From the NCBI GenBank assembly GCA_003526375.1, contig DPDG01000093.1, positions 1 to 6,145 on the forward strand: a stretch of 6,145 bases of DNA, in the 5' to 3' direction. The position numbers were made by a program, and so were the translations under genes. Of the stretch, positions 1-5,403 are shown in pieces; within the stretch, counting starts at the first letter, position 1, and each line of letters starts with the position of its first letter. Source of the stretch: Lentisphaeria bacterium (GTDB lineage Bacteria; Verrucomicrobiota; Lentisphaeria; Victivallales; UBA1829). The notes beneath the pieces were generated by a model. That model searched no databases, was not told the DNA's origin, and saw only the letters and a program-made list of their open reading frames with translations.

Positions 1-56
1 AAAAAAACAGGAAAACTTGAATATGATAAAATCTCCTATTAAATCAGAACTTTCTT

Positions 57-75
57 TAAAATCAAATTGATTTTA
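57..75. promoter_or_regulatory. Perfect AT-rich palindrome, candidate operator
   Basis: The sequence TAAAATCAA-A-TTGATTTTA has two 9-base arms that are exact reverse complements around one central base. Arms this close cannot form a good RNA hairpin without opening several pairs, and no T-run typical of a terminator follows. A DNA site bound by a dimeric repressor or activator is therefore the more natural reading. It lies about 150 bases before the first gene, where a regulator of the whole gene run could bind. No regulator gene is visible nearby, so the role is inferred. Confidence 0.4.
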
Positions 76-139
76 TTCCATAGAGTCCTTCAAGAATCTG
101 ATATAAAAATCGAGCAACCTGGCAATCGGTAAAAGATTA

Positions 140-206
140 ATTCTTTCCTGTCGGTGCGGCGTTCGCATTTGCTTTTCCCGCCTTCCTCTTGCTTTGTGGA
201 AAGAAT
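140..206 (+). promoter_or_regulatory. Possible diverged leader stem before the first gene
   Basis: ATTCTTTCC at 140-148 is the exact reverse complement of GGAAAGAAT at 198-206, enclosing 49 bases. A weak inner pairing (GGCG 158-161 with CGCC 179-182) and the run GCTTTGTG at 191-198 loosely recall the GGCTTTTTTGTG of the two clear leaders at 1619 and 5312. As in those, the right arm ends shortly before a ribosome site and start codon. The inner hairpin is poor, so this is either a diverged member of the same family or an unrelated inverted repeat. Confidence 0.35.
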
Positions 207-228
207 AACTTTCCAGAGAGGGGTGAAT

Positions 229-495
229 ATGAGCAAAGAAAAGAAAACAATTGTGCTGTTGGTTACGACAGAGAAGCGGCAAAGTGGAACGCAGAGTCTG
301 ACGGAATATTCCGGGATCTTTGCAGCAGAGGACGGGGTTCTCAATGAAACCGAGAGGAATGTCTTTGGCATGGTTCGTGAACGTCCCGACTGCTGGAGTT
401 CGGGGGATGTGACCGGTTATCCTGAATCTCTTTTTACGGAGGTTGAACGGGAGGCTCTCCGGCATCATGGGCTCGATAAACGGTTTTCAATGTAA
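229..495 (+). CDS. Hypothetical protein, 88 residues
   Basis: I do not recognise this protein. The ATG at 229 is chosen because GAGGGG at 218-223 provides a ribosome site at suitable spacing; the longer reading from 154 would run through the inverted repeat at 140-206. The N-terminus is Lys-rich and leads into a short hydrophobic strand (TIVLLVTT) without a signal peptide or membrane segment. The middle contains the stretch LTEYSGIFAAEDGVLNETERNVFGMV, rich in acidic and hydrophobic residues, and the C-terminus ends in a His-rich helix. It is the first gene of the run and lies 14 bases before the next one, so the two are probably co-transcribed. A 131-codon antisense frame overlaps it but has no convincing start context. 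Confidence 0.65.
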   Translation: MSKEKKTIVLLVTTEKRQSGTQSLTEYSGIFAAEDGVLNETERNVFGMVRERPDCWSSGDVTGYPESLFTEVEREALRHHGLDKRFSM

Positions 496-509
496 GGCAG
501 GAGGTTGTC

Positions 510-827
510 ATGTCATTGAACTGGGACATCAGCAAGGTCAGGAATTGGCAGATGAAGCAGGAAAAAGACGGTCATACATTGGAGTGTCTGATCTGGGCGA
601 GTCTTGCCATCGGAATGGGGGAACTGAATGAGAAAACGGTCAAGGAGTTTCTTTATCGCCTGAATCGGTATTCCCGTGAAGTCGGAGCGATCGCGACTTA
701 TCCAAACGGCAGAATTGTCGTCTGGACGCTTGCCAAAGTAAAACCGTGGTTCGGACTGCACACCAATGTCCGGACGATTTCAAACAGCGCATTCGACAAA
801 CTTGTCCGGGAATGCTCCGGACGCTGA
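510..827 (+). CDS. Conserved hypothetical, phage/plasmid-type small protein
   Basis: This 105-residue protein begins at an ATG preceded by AGGAGG (499-504). The pattern at its ends is one I recall from small unnamed proteins of gut phages and mobile elements: an N-terminal WDISKVRNW, a helical centre with LIWASLAIGMGELNEKTVKEFLYRL (about residues 27-51), a short strand pair around residues 60-72, and a C-terminal GLHTNVRTISNSAFDKLVREC (about 82-102). The last part looks like a small helical DNA- or protein-contact tail, but its function is unknown. No membrane segment or catalytic motif is seen. It lies between two co-directional genes with gaps of 14 and 17 bases, consistent with one operon. 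The family resemblance is from memory, not from a search. Confidence 0.75.
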   Translation: MSLNWDISKVRNWQMKQEKDGHTLECLIWASLAIGMGELNEKTVKEFLYRLNRYSREVGAIATYPNGRIVVWTLAKVKPWFGLHTNVRTISNSAFDKLVRECSGR

Positions 828-844
828 AAATGGAGGATCATATC

Positions 845-1615
845 ATGCAGGTTATGCACATGAACAGGAAAACCGGGCAGATGGAGCCGTGCGTGGAGCA
901 TCGTTTGGAACGGGGACAGGTTGTTATGGGAATTGATGGTCCATCCCATGAATACGACGGCGTTGTTCTTGAGCGTGTGGAAAATGGCAAATGGGGTACT
1001 TCCTGCCGGATTCTCTGGATTGATGATCTGCGGGTATCCCGTCATCAGTTCATCAAACCGATTACGGAACGCTTCGGAATCGGCGTCTATTTTTATCCCG
1101 GCAGACTGATGCCGGAAGAGAAGATCGCTGAACTTGAAAAACGGTTTCTGGAAAAAGAGAGAGCCGAAGCATTTGAAGCCGAAAAGCGCCGGATCGAAAA
1201 TGAACGCCTGGCTGCAATCGGCAAGGAACATTTTGCTGATGCGATCAAAAAACATGGAAAGCCTGTGGCATTGATTTTAGCCGTAGAGCATGAAGACGTT
1301 TCGGATTTGCAAACCGATTACTTCGATTATCGAACAGTCCGGACTGTGGTGTTGGCGTTTTCAAGGCACAAGCGGAATTTATTTCCGGAAATGCGCAAGG
1401 CTGCGTTGAACAGCGATATTCCGGAAATCCGGAAGCTGGCGACGGCTCCAGCCGACTGGGAGAATCGTGAGGACTATTCCGGTGGACACGGTTACTATCT
1501 TGCGGAAAGCAAATACAGCGGCTGGTCTATTGAAAAAATTCCGCTTTATAATGATGAACAGTTGGAACGTTTCTACTGCAATGCGGGGAAGCCGGGAGGC
1601 TTCTGCGTAAAATAA
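845..1615 (+). CDS. Conserved hypothetical with coiled coil, mobile-element cargo type
   Basis: The 256-residue reading starts at ATG 845, with GGAGG at 832-836; the in-frame ATG at 830 lies on top of that site and is less likely. Three parts can be seen. Residues 1-88 form a beta-rich N-terminus. Residues 89-135 are a charged Glu/Lys/Arg helix, probably a coiled coil. Residues 138-256 form a C-terminal domain with the stretches TDYFDYRTVRTVVLAFSRHK (157-176), NLFPEMRKAA (178-187) and a Gly/Tyr-rich YSGGHGYYLAESKYSGWSIEK (211-231). I recall similar C-terminal sequences in unnamed proteins of Firmicutes phages and conjugative elements, where no activity is assigned. There is no signal peptide or membrane helix, so it is likely cytoplasmic. 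Its stop is followed at once by leader A, so it ends the first segment of the gene run. Confidence 0.8.
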   Translation: MQVMHMNRKTGQMEPCVEHRLERGQVVMGIDGPSHEYDGVVLERVENGKWGTSCRILWIDDLRVSRHQFIKPITERFGIGVYFYPGRLMPEEKIAELEKRFLEKERAEAFEAEKRRIENERLAAIGKEHFADAIKKHGKPVALILAVEHEDVSDLQTDYFDYRTVRTVVLAFSRHKRNLFPEMRKAALNSDIPEIRKLATAPADWENREDYSGGHGYYLAESKYSGWSIEKIPLYNDEQLERFYCNAGKPGGFCVK

Positions 1616-1618
1616 GTG

Positions 1619-1696
1619 GTTCTTGTTTGTTTTGCCGGATTGTCCCGACGAAATGCCGTCTGGAACAATCCGGCTTTTTTGTGCCCAAACAAGAAC
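1619..1696 (+). promoter_or_regulatory. Leader A: nested double-stem element
   Basis: The outer stem is GTTCTTGTTTG (1619-1629) with CAAACAAGAAC (1686-1696), 11 perfect pairs. Inside it is a long hairpin beginning GCCGGATTGT (1634-1643) paired with ACAATCCGGC (1665-1674), and topped by GACG/CGTC (1647-1650 with 1657-1660). Between the inner hairpin and the outer right arm lies TTTTTTGTGCC. The outer right arm ends five bases before the AGGAG of the next gene. Leader B at 5312 has the same plan with different stem sequences, which supports a conserved structure. It may be a conditional terminator, a processing site or a translation-control leader; the sequence does not decide between these. 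Confidence 0.75.
1634..1680 (+). terminator. Terminator-like hairpin inside leader A
   Basis: A 10-pair GC-rich stem (GCCGGATTGT with ACAATCCGGC) carries a further paired top and is followed directly by six T residues at 1675-1680. This is the classic form of an intrinsic terminator and would end transcripts from the gene that stops at 1615. Because the outer stem of leader A encloses it and the downstream genes point the same way, some read-through or control is likely. Confidence 0.7.
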
Positions 1697-1711
1697 AGAA
1701 AGGAGCTGAAA

Positions 1712-2074
1712 ATGGGAATGATTGAAATAGAAATTGAGTTCAATGAATTACGGAAACGCAACATTGTGCGATTCGACAGAAATGACGATTGGCATCCGTA
1801 TCTGCTTGTCAATACGGATCGTGCGTATTTCGATCTGAACGGGAACAAAATCTCTGTTCTCAGCCGGGATTTCAGCCTGTGCCGGGATATGGCGCATGTC
1901 AAGCGGGAACAGAACTACTGGAGCCGGCTACACCGGAAAAAAGAATATGCCGATCAGCGGAAAATCTACCGGATTCTTCTTGAACGGTGCGGTCAGCTTG
2001 ATCGCGATTGGCACTCCACCGAAGTTTCGGAGGCAGAATTTATTGTGGAATTTAAAAGAAGAAATCGGAGGTGA
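1712..2074 (+). CDS. Hypothetical basic protein, 120 residues
   Basis: I do not recognise this protein. ATG 1712 is chosen because AGGAG at 1701-1705 lies six bases upstream; the open frame extends back to 1616 but only through the leader A structure. The N-terminal 50 residues alternate hydrophobic and polar positions (IEIEIEF, HPYLLVNTDRAYFDLNGNKISVLS), suggesting a small beta sheet. Residues from about 55 to 100 are a strongly basic helical region (VKREQNYWSRLHRKKEYADQ and following) that could contact nucleic acid, although this is only inferred from charge. The end is Arg-rich (KRRNRR). It is the first gene after leader A and lies three bases before the next gene, so translation of the two is probably coupled. 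Confidence 0.7.
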   Translation: MGMIEIEIEFNELRKRNIVRFDRNDDWHPYLLVNTDRAYFDLNGNKISVLSRDFSLCRDMAHVKREQNYWSRLHRKKEYADQRKIYRILLERCGQLDRDWHSTEVSEAEFIVEFKRRNRR

Positions 2075-2077
2075 AAG

Positions 2078-2341
2078 ATGAAGGTATGCAAAGCCTATCA
2101 GAAGGCCCGCGCCGCATGGAAACGCCGGTATGCCGAACTGGAGCAGCGTTATGAGGAAGCGGAACGCACGGAACAATGGGATCGCGCGGAACACATCGGG
2201 GAAGCATTGGCTGAGATGGAGCAGCATTCCGGCTTCAAAAAATGTTTTTCCTGCGGCAGAAAAGGCTGTCCAGCGCACTTCGACGGCTTCGTGTCATGGG
2301 AACCGATGGATGAAAACTGCCGCATAATTGAAACTGCCTGA
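2078..2341 (+). CDS. Small protein with helical N-terminus and CCCH metal-site motif
   Basis: This 87-residue protein starts at ATG 2078 with GGAGG at 2067-2071, which overlaps the end of the previous gene. Residues 1-50 form one long charged helix, probably a coiled coil (KRRYAELEQRYEEAERTE and following). Residues 56-67 carry Cys56, Cys59, Cys64 and His67 in the arrangement C-x2-C-x4-C-x2-H, a plausible single zinc site. A short acidic tail follows. Small proteins with a helix plus a zinc knuckle often act as adaptors or nucleic-acid binders, but no family is recognised here, so the role is open. The next gene also encodes a small Cys-rich protein. Confidence 0.75.
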   Translation: MKVCKAYQKARAAWKRRYAELEQRYEEAERTEQWDRAEHIGEALAEMEQHSGFKKCFSCGRKGCPAHFDGFVSWEPMDENCRIIETA

Positions 2342-2355
2342 AAGGAGGTTCTGAG

Positions 2356-2619
2356 ATGAAATTCATCTGTCCGAAATGCAATAAAGAGACGAAAATTGAA
2401 GTCGTTATGATCGACTGCACTGTCACCGAAACCATCGAATATAACGATAATGGTGACCTCGAATACGGAACGCCGGAGATTCACGAAAGTGTGAATTCTC
2501 ATTATCAATGCAAAAACTGCGGCTGGAAACTTCCAATTGAACCGAATCAGGTCGATGATGACGTATTGCTGGAGTGGCTACATGATCAGCCGCAGAATTC
2601 CGAATGGATTTTGGGGTGA
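2356..2619 (+). CDS. Small zinc-ribbon protein
   Basis: This 87-residue protein has two CxxC knuckles, Cys5/Cys8 (CPKC) near the start and Cys52/Cys55 (CKNCGW) after a 43-residue insertion. This is the pattern of a zinc ribbon in which the four Cys bind one zinc. The insertion is rich in Thr, Glu and Asn and is predicted to form beta strands. The C-terminus (about 65-87) is acidic with a short helix, VLLEWLHDQ. The strong AAGGAGG at 2342-2348 fixes the start at 2356. Zinc ribbons of this size usually bind nucleic acid or a protein partner; the high acidity favours a protein partner, which is inference. It follows another small protein with a metal-site motif after only 14 bases. Confidence 0.8.
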   Translation: MKFICPKCNKETKIEVVMIDCTVTETIEYNDNGDLEYGTPEIHESVNSHYQCKNCGWKLPIEPNQVDDDVLLEWLHDQPQNSEWILG

Positions 2620-2646
2620 ACAAACACGAAAAGGAGGCTGAAGAAG

Positions 2647-3612
2647 ATGAAAAACGATCAGGAAAGAGAAAACAAATTGAAGGAGGCCATCAGGGATGCT
2701 CTGTCCACAGTTTGCTGGAAAGATGAAAACGGCGTGTTTTATGAGGAAATCTATGCGGATTACCGGGACACGCTGGATGACCGCACGCTCAAGAAGATCT
2801 GCAACGACGACCATCCGCACGAGAAGTTGTGGGAACTGCTCGACGAGTGGTATCGTGACTGCGAGTGGGAATATGCGGACAATGTCATCAAGCGGATTCT
2901 CGAAGACGAGGATGTGGCGGAGCTTATTGAAAATCTGGATGAGGATGAAGTCCGGGAGCTGATCCGCGACCAGTTCTATGTGAAATACCCGGCAAAGCAC
3001 TATCTTGCCCAGGATGTGCTGATTGATCTGATTGTCGATACCGGCGATCTGAATTATGACTTTACTTCCAATTCTATTGGCGGGCATTACAATGCCAGTG
3101 ATGATTCGATCCAGGAGGAGGCCAGCCTGCTCTGGCTGACGCGGCAGCAGGGATATAAGAAATCCGAACTCAAAAAGGCACTGGCTGACAAGGGGAACGC
3201 CCAGTCGCCTTTGCTCAAGTCGATTTACCGTGAAACATTAAATTGCAGCACACATATGAACGCATTGGTTTTTCTGGTTAAAATGACTTTGGAAGAATAT
3301 TTCACTCTTCATGATGGCATCAATAAGGAAAGAGAACGGAATAAAAGCTGCTACCTTTCCGAACGTACCGGTCGCGGCTATCTGGTTCTCTCCAAAGATA
3401 CGACCTGCGGTCTTTATGATTCTTGGAACGGCTCCGGCAGTATCTTGGAAATCAAACTGGAAAAGGATGTCCGTCTGCCGTTCCGTTGTATTGCTTCGGC
3501 AGACCATGATGGTTGTCATGGTTACGGTATCCGGGAAATTTACGGCTGCGGTTCTGATTTATGGAGTGATAATGCCGTTAAACTGATCCGCCCGATGAAA
3601 AAAGCAGCATAA
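2647..3612 (+). CDS. Conserved hypothetical, 321 residues, two-part acidic protein
   Basis: Translation from ATG 2647 is set by AAGGAGG at 2631-2637. Residues 1-115 are strongly acidic and helical. Residues 116-200 are a mixed helical region containing LAQDVLIDLIVDTGDLNYDF (about 120-139) and LLWLTRQQGYKKSELKKAL (161-179). Residues 200-321 form a more conserved-looking C-terminal domain with MNALVFLVKMTLEEYFTL (204-221), a Gly-rich segment TTCGLYDSWNGSGSILEI (252-269) and HDGCHGYGIREIYGC (287-301). I recall similar C-terminal segments in unnamed proteins from gut phages and plasmids. No nuclease, ATPase or membrane motif is visible. It is the largest gene here and ends the segment before the broken small gene. 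Confidence 0.8.
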   Translation: MKNDQERENKLKEAIRDALSTVCWKDENGVFYEEIYADYRDTLDDRTLKKICNDDHPHEKLWELLDEWYRDCEWEYADNVIKRILEDEDVAELIENLDEDEVRELIRDQFYVKYPAKHYLAQDVLIDLIVDTGDLNYDFTSNSIGGHYNASDDSIQEEASLLWLTRQQGYKKSELKKALADKGNAQSPLLKSIYRETLNCSTHMNALVFLVKMTLEEYFTLHDGINKERERNKSCYLSERTGRGYLVLSKDTTCGLYDSWNGSGSILEIKLEKDVRLPFRCIASADHDGCHGYGIREIYGCGSDLWSDNAVKLIRPMKKAA

Positions 3613-3650
3613 GACGGTGAAACCATGCCGACAAACAACCAACCGTTATC

Positions 3651-3874
3651 ATGACCCGTAAGGAACTGCGGCAGCTCATTGAGTGCGCCGAAAGACAGGA
3701 AAAAGTTCTGCGGAAAAAGCGGAACATCAGAGAGAAATGTCCGATCCGTTCCGGCCATTTACCTGGCGGCGGAAGGAGGAGGCAGAGAGGGCATTGCATT
3801 ACTGCCAATCCGTTCTGAAACATCTGCGTTTCTATGAGGAACATTGGGACAATCTGCCGCAGGAATATCAGTGA
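3651..3874 (+). pseudogene. Small coiled-coil gene split by a frame change
   Basis: Two short readings join into one sensible protein only if the frame changes. The ATG at 3651 gives MTRKELRQLIECAERQEK... up to ...NIREK, then continues as an unlikely Gly/Arg-rich tail ending at 3818. In the frame one base back, an ATG at 3737 gives MSDPFRPFTWRRKEEAERAL...HLRFYEEHWDNLPQEYQ, ending at 3874. Adding one A to the AAA at 3735-3737 would fuse them into a basic-then-acidic helical protein of about 75 residues. No good ribosome site precedes either ATG. A decayed gene, a homopolymer sequencing error, or two tiny overlapping genes all fit. A strong ribosome site for the next gene follows the end directly. 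Confidence 0.5.
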
Positions 3875-3892
3875 ACAAAAGGAGATCATGCC

Positions 3893-4588
3893 ATGGAAAA
3901 CAGTAAATTCAAACCGGATTATTTCAAAGTCAGTTACAGTATCCGCACGCCAAGCTATTATCGTCCGGAAGACAGCGGACTCGGTTTTCAGAGCGAAGCG
4001 GAAAGTATGGCGTTTCATGCGGATTGCGAACGGATATTCCGAAATGGCGGTTGGAAAATTGAACATGGTTATGCCGTCAACGGCAAATCCAGCCTGCATC
4101 TGCACCCGCAGCAGCTCCTCGGAATCGTCCATGCGGAACTGGTCGATGCGGTACCGGAACTCATTGCTCAGGCAACGTTGTTTTATTTTCAGCAGAATGG
4201 CAAACGGATTATTGAGGAAATCTATGACATCACAGCGGAGCAGCAGCGGGAGTACATTGCAGCAAAACGTCCGGAAATTGAGGCGGAACTTCTCAAGGCA
4301 TTCCGGACTTCACAGCGGAAGTTGTATCATGATCCGGGCGGTCTGCTGTGGTGGAATATCGAGTTGCCGATTGGACGGAAATACGGACTTCCGGCAGTTG
4401 ACGAGCAGGTCAACAATACGGCCGGTCACTATGTTTCCGAAGTGTTCGCCTCTCTGATTACAAGCGGTCAGATTATTCAGAAGACGATCAACGGCAAGCA
4501 GGTCTATCGAACCGTCAAGAAATGTGAACTTCCGGCACCCCGGAGAAAGCATGTGATATCTTCTCCGGACACCCCGGAACTGTTTTGA
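3893..4588 (+). CDS. Hypothetical protein with winged-helix-like C-terminus
   Basis: This 231-residue protein starts at ATG 3893 behind AAAAGGAG (3877-3884); an ATG at 3888 lies in another frame and too close to that site. Residues 1-65 are beta-rich and include a helix FHADCERIFRNGGW. The segment SSLHLHPQQLLGIVHAELV (66-84) recalls unnamed phage and plasmid proteins. Residues 85-145 are helical. The C-terminal part (about 168-210) reads as a helix AGHYVSEVFASLITSGQIIQ followed by a hairpin TINGKQVYRTVKK, the order expected of a winged helix with its wing. It could therefore be a DNA-binding regulator of this gene run, but I see no assigned family, and the tail after 212 is Pro-rich and unstructured. 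It is 34 bases from the next gene's true start. Confidence 0.75.
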   Translation: MENSKFKPDYFKVSYSIRTPSYYRPEDSGLGFQSEAESMAFHADCERIFRNGGWKIEHGYAVNGKSSLHLHPQQLLGIVHAELVDAVPELIAQATLFYFQQNGKRIIEEIYDITAEQQREYIAAKRPEIEAELLKAFRTSQRKLYHDPGGLLWWNIELPIGRKYGLPAVDEQVNNTAGHYVSEVFASLITSGQIIQKTINGKQVYRTVKKCELPAPRRKHVISSPDTPELF

Positions 4589-4623
4589 ATTTATCCACCC
4601 CAAAAATCAAGGAGGTCGCAAAC

Positions 4624-5298
4624 ATGAGCGAAACATCGAAAATCTTTGGACATTTCAATGTCCGCATCCTGCGCAAAGGTGAGAAATACGGTCTTGAAGA
4701 CTGCCTCACCCACAAGGAACGCAAACCACTGGTCGAATTCTACGATTACCGGCATCGGGACGACAAGGAGTGGAAACGCGGTCAGTTCGTTTCACGTTAT
4801 TATGCGGAAACGCTTCTGAAACACAATCTGAACTTCGGTCTCTTGTTGTATGGTGATTCTCCGGAATGGACAGTTTCTGCTGATCATATGCGGGAAATTC
4901 TCGCATGGCTCCGGCAGGAACTCCGGGCGGACGAGCTGCCGAAACTGTCCGATCAGCTGGCAGAGAATAATTTAAGTCAGTATGCGTTGCAGATTGAGGC
5001 AAATAGACTCTGCAATCAATATGCCCGCGCACTGATTCGCGTCATGCACAATGAAAACAACGGTGTCTGCTGGCTTGGTAAATTAAATCCGGATTTCGGC
5101 GAACAGCGTCCCGGACTGCAAAAATATACGCACGGCATGGTCTATAACTTTGCCTGCGATCTGGTTCTTCCGGAATTTGATATTGAAATCGACCGGATGC
5201 TTCGGGAATATCGCACCCGTCCGGAAAAAGTTCATCTGATTGAAAAGATCAGGAACCGTGTCAAGGAACTCCAGGGACATTGGGTTTACTGGAGTTGA
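4624..5298 (+). CDS. Conserved hypothetical, 224 residues
   Basis: ATG 4624 is chosen because AAGGAGG at 4609-4615 lies eight bases upstream; an in-frame TTG at 4585, overlapping the stop of the previous gene, is less likely. The N-terminal domain has a beta-rich part with KYGLEDCLTH (21-30) and PLVEFYDYRH (35-44), followed by RGQFVSRYYAETLL (52-65), a helix start seen, as I recall, in unnamed proteins from plasmids and phages. WTVSADHMREILAWLRQEL (82-100) is a clear amphipathic helix. The second half (110-224) is mostly helical, with a Cys/Trp-containing loop at NNGVCWLGKLNPDFG and a basic C-terminal helix. No membrane or enzymatic motif is seen. The stop is followed by leader B, so this gene ends the second segment, mirroring the gene ending at 1615. 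Confidence 0.78.
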   Translation: MSETSKIFGHFNVRILRKGEKYGLEDCLTHKERKPLVEFYDYRHRDDKEWKRGQFVSRYYAETLLKHNLNFGLLLYGDSPEWTVSADHMREILAWLRQELRADELPKLSDQLAENNLSQYALQIEANRLCNQYARALIRVMHNENNGVCWLGKLNPDFGEQRPGLQKYTHGMVYNFACDLVLPEFDIEIDRMLREYRTRPEKVHLIEKIRNRVKELQGHWVYWS

Positions 5299-5311
5299 TA
5301 TAACGTTTTGT

Positions 5312-5381
5312 TTTGTTCGATTTGCCGCACTTTCGGAAGTTCATTCTAACTTCCGGCGCGGCTTTTTTGTGCTCGAACAAA
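5312..5381 (+). promoter_or_regulatory. Leader B: second nested double-stem element
   Basis: The outer stem is TTTGTTCGA (5312-5320) with TCGAACAAA (5373-5381), nine perfect pairs. The inner hairpin has a base GCCGC/GCGGC (5324-5328 with 5358-5362), a small internal loop, and a top stem CGGAAGTT/AACTTCCG (5334-5341 with 5348-5355) around a six-base loop. TTTTTTGTGC separates it from the outer right arm. The three T before GCCG, the CGGCTTTTTTGTGC run and the following AAAGGAG(C/T)TGAAAA ribosome site match leader A, whereas the paired arms differ in sequence. This preservation of pairing supports a real structured element. Confidence 0.75.
5324..5368 (+). terminator. Terminator-like hairpin inside leader B
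   Basis: A GC-rich basal stem (GCCGC/GCGGC) and an eight-pair upper stem are followed directly by six T residues at 5363-5368. It fits an intrinsic terminator for the gene ending at 5298. As in leader A, the surrounding outer stem and the following same-strand gene suggest it is not a simple operon end. Confidence 0.7.
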
Positions 5382-5403
5382 CCATTAAAAGGAGTTGAAA
5401 AAA

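Noticed and set aside
22..107. Promoter-like boxes (TATGAT at 22-27, TTGATT at 67-72, TATAAA at 102-107)
   Set aside because: No pair has acceptable 16-18 base spacing, and such words are expected in AT-rich DNA. A promoter probably exists before 229 but cannot be placed.
73..468. Antisense open frame of 131 codons over the first gene
   Set aside because: It has no ribosome site, runs into the AT-rich leader, and conflicts with a forward gene having GAGGGG before its ATG and close spacing to the next gene.
698..1255. Antisense open frame of 185 codons
   Set aside because: It lies opposite two forward genes with good ribosome sites, and its composition looks like the complement of acidic, charged coding sequence.
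1613..1714. Stop-codon read-through fusing the gene ending at 1615 to the gene at 1712, as both share one frame with no stop between
   Set aside because: Leader B, the sister element, has in-frame stops in the same position, and the leader-encoded peptide is explained by hairpin sequence. The shared open frame is probably chance.
3578..4132. Antisense open frame of 184 codons spanning the gap at 3613-3892
   Set aside because: It is rich in Ser, Phe, Leu and Cys in a pattern typical of an antisense shadow, overlaps two good forward genes, and has no convincing start. The forward helical readings better explain the gap.
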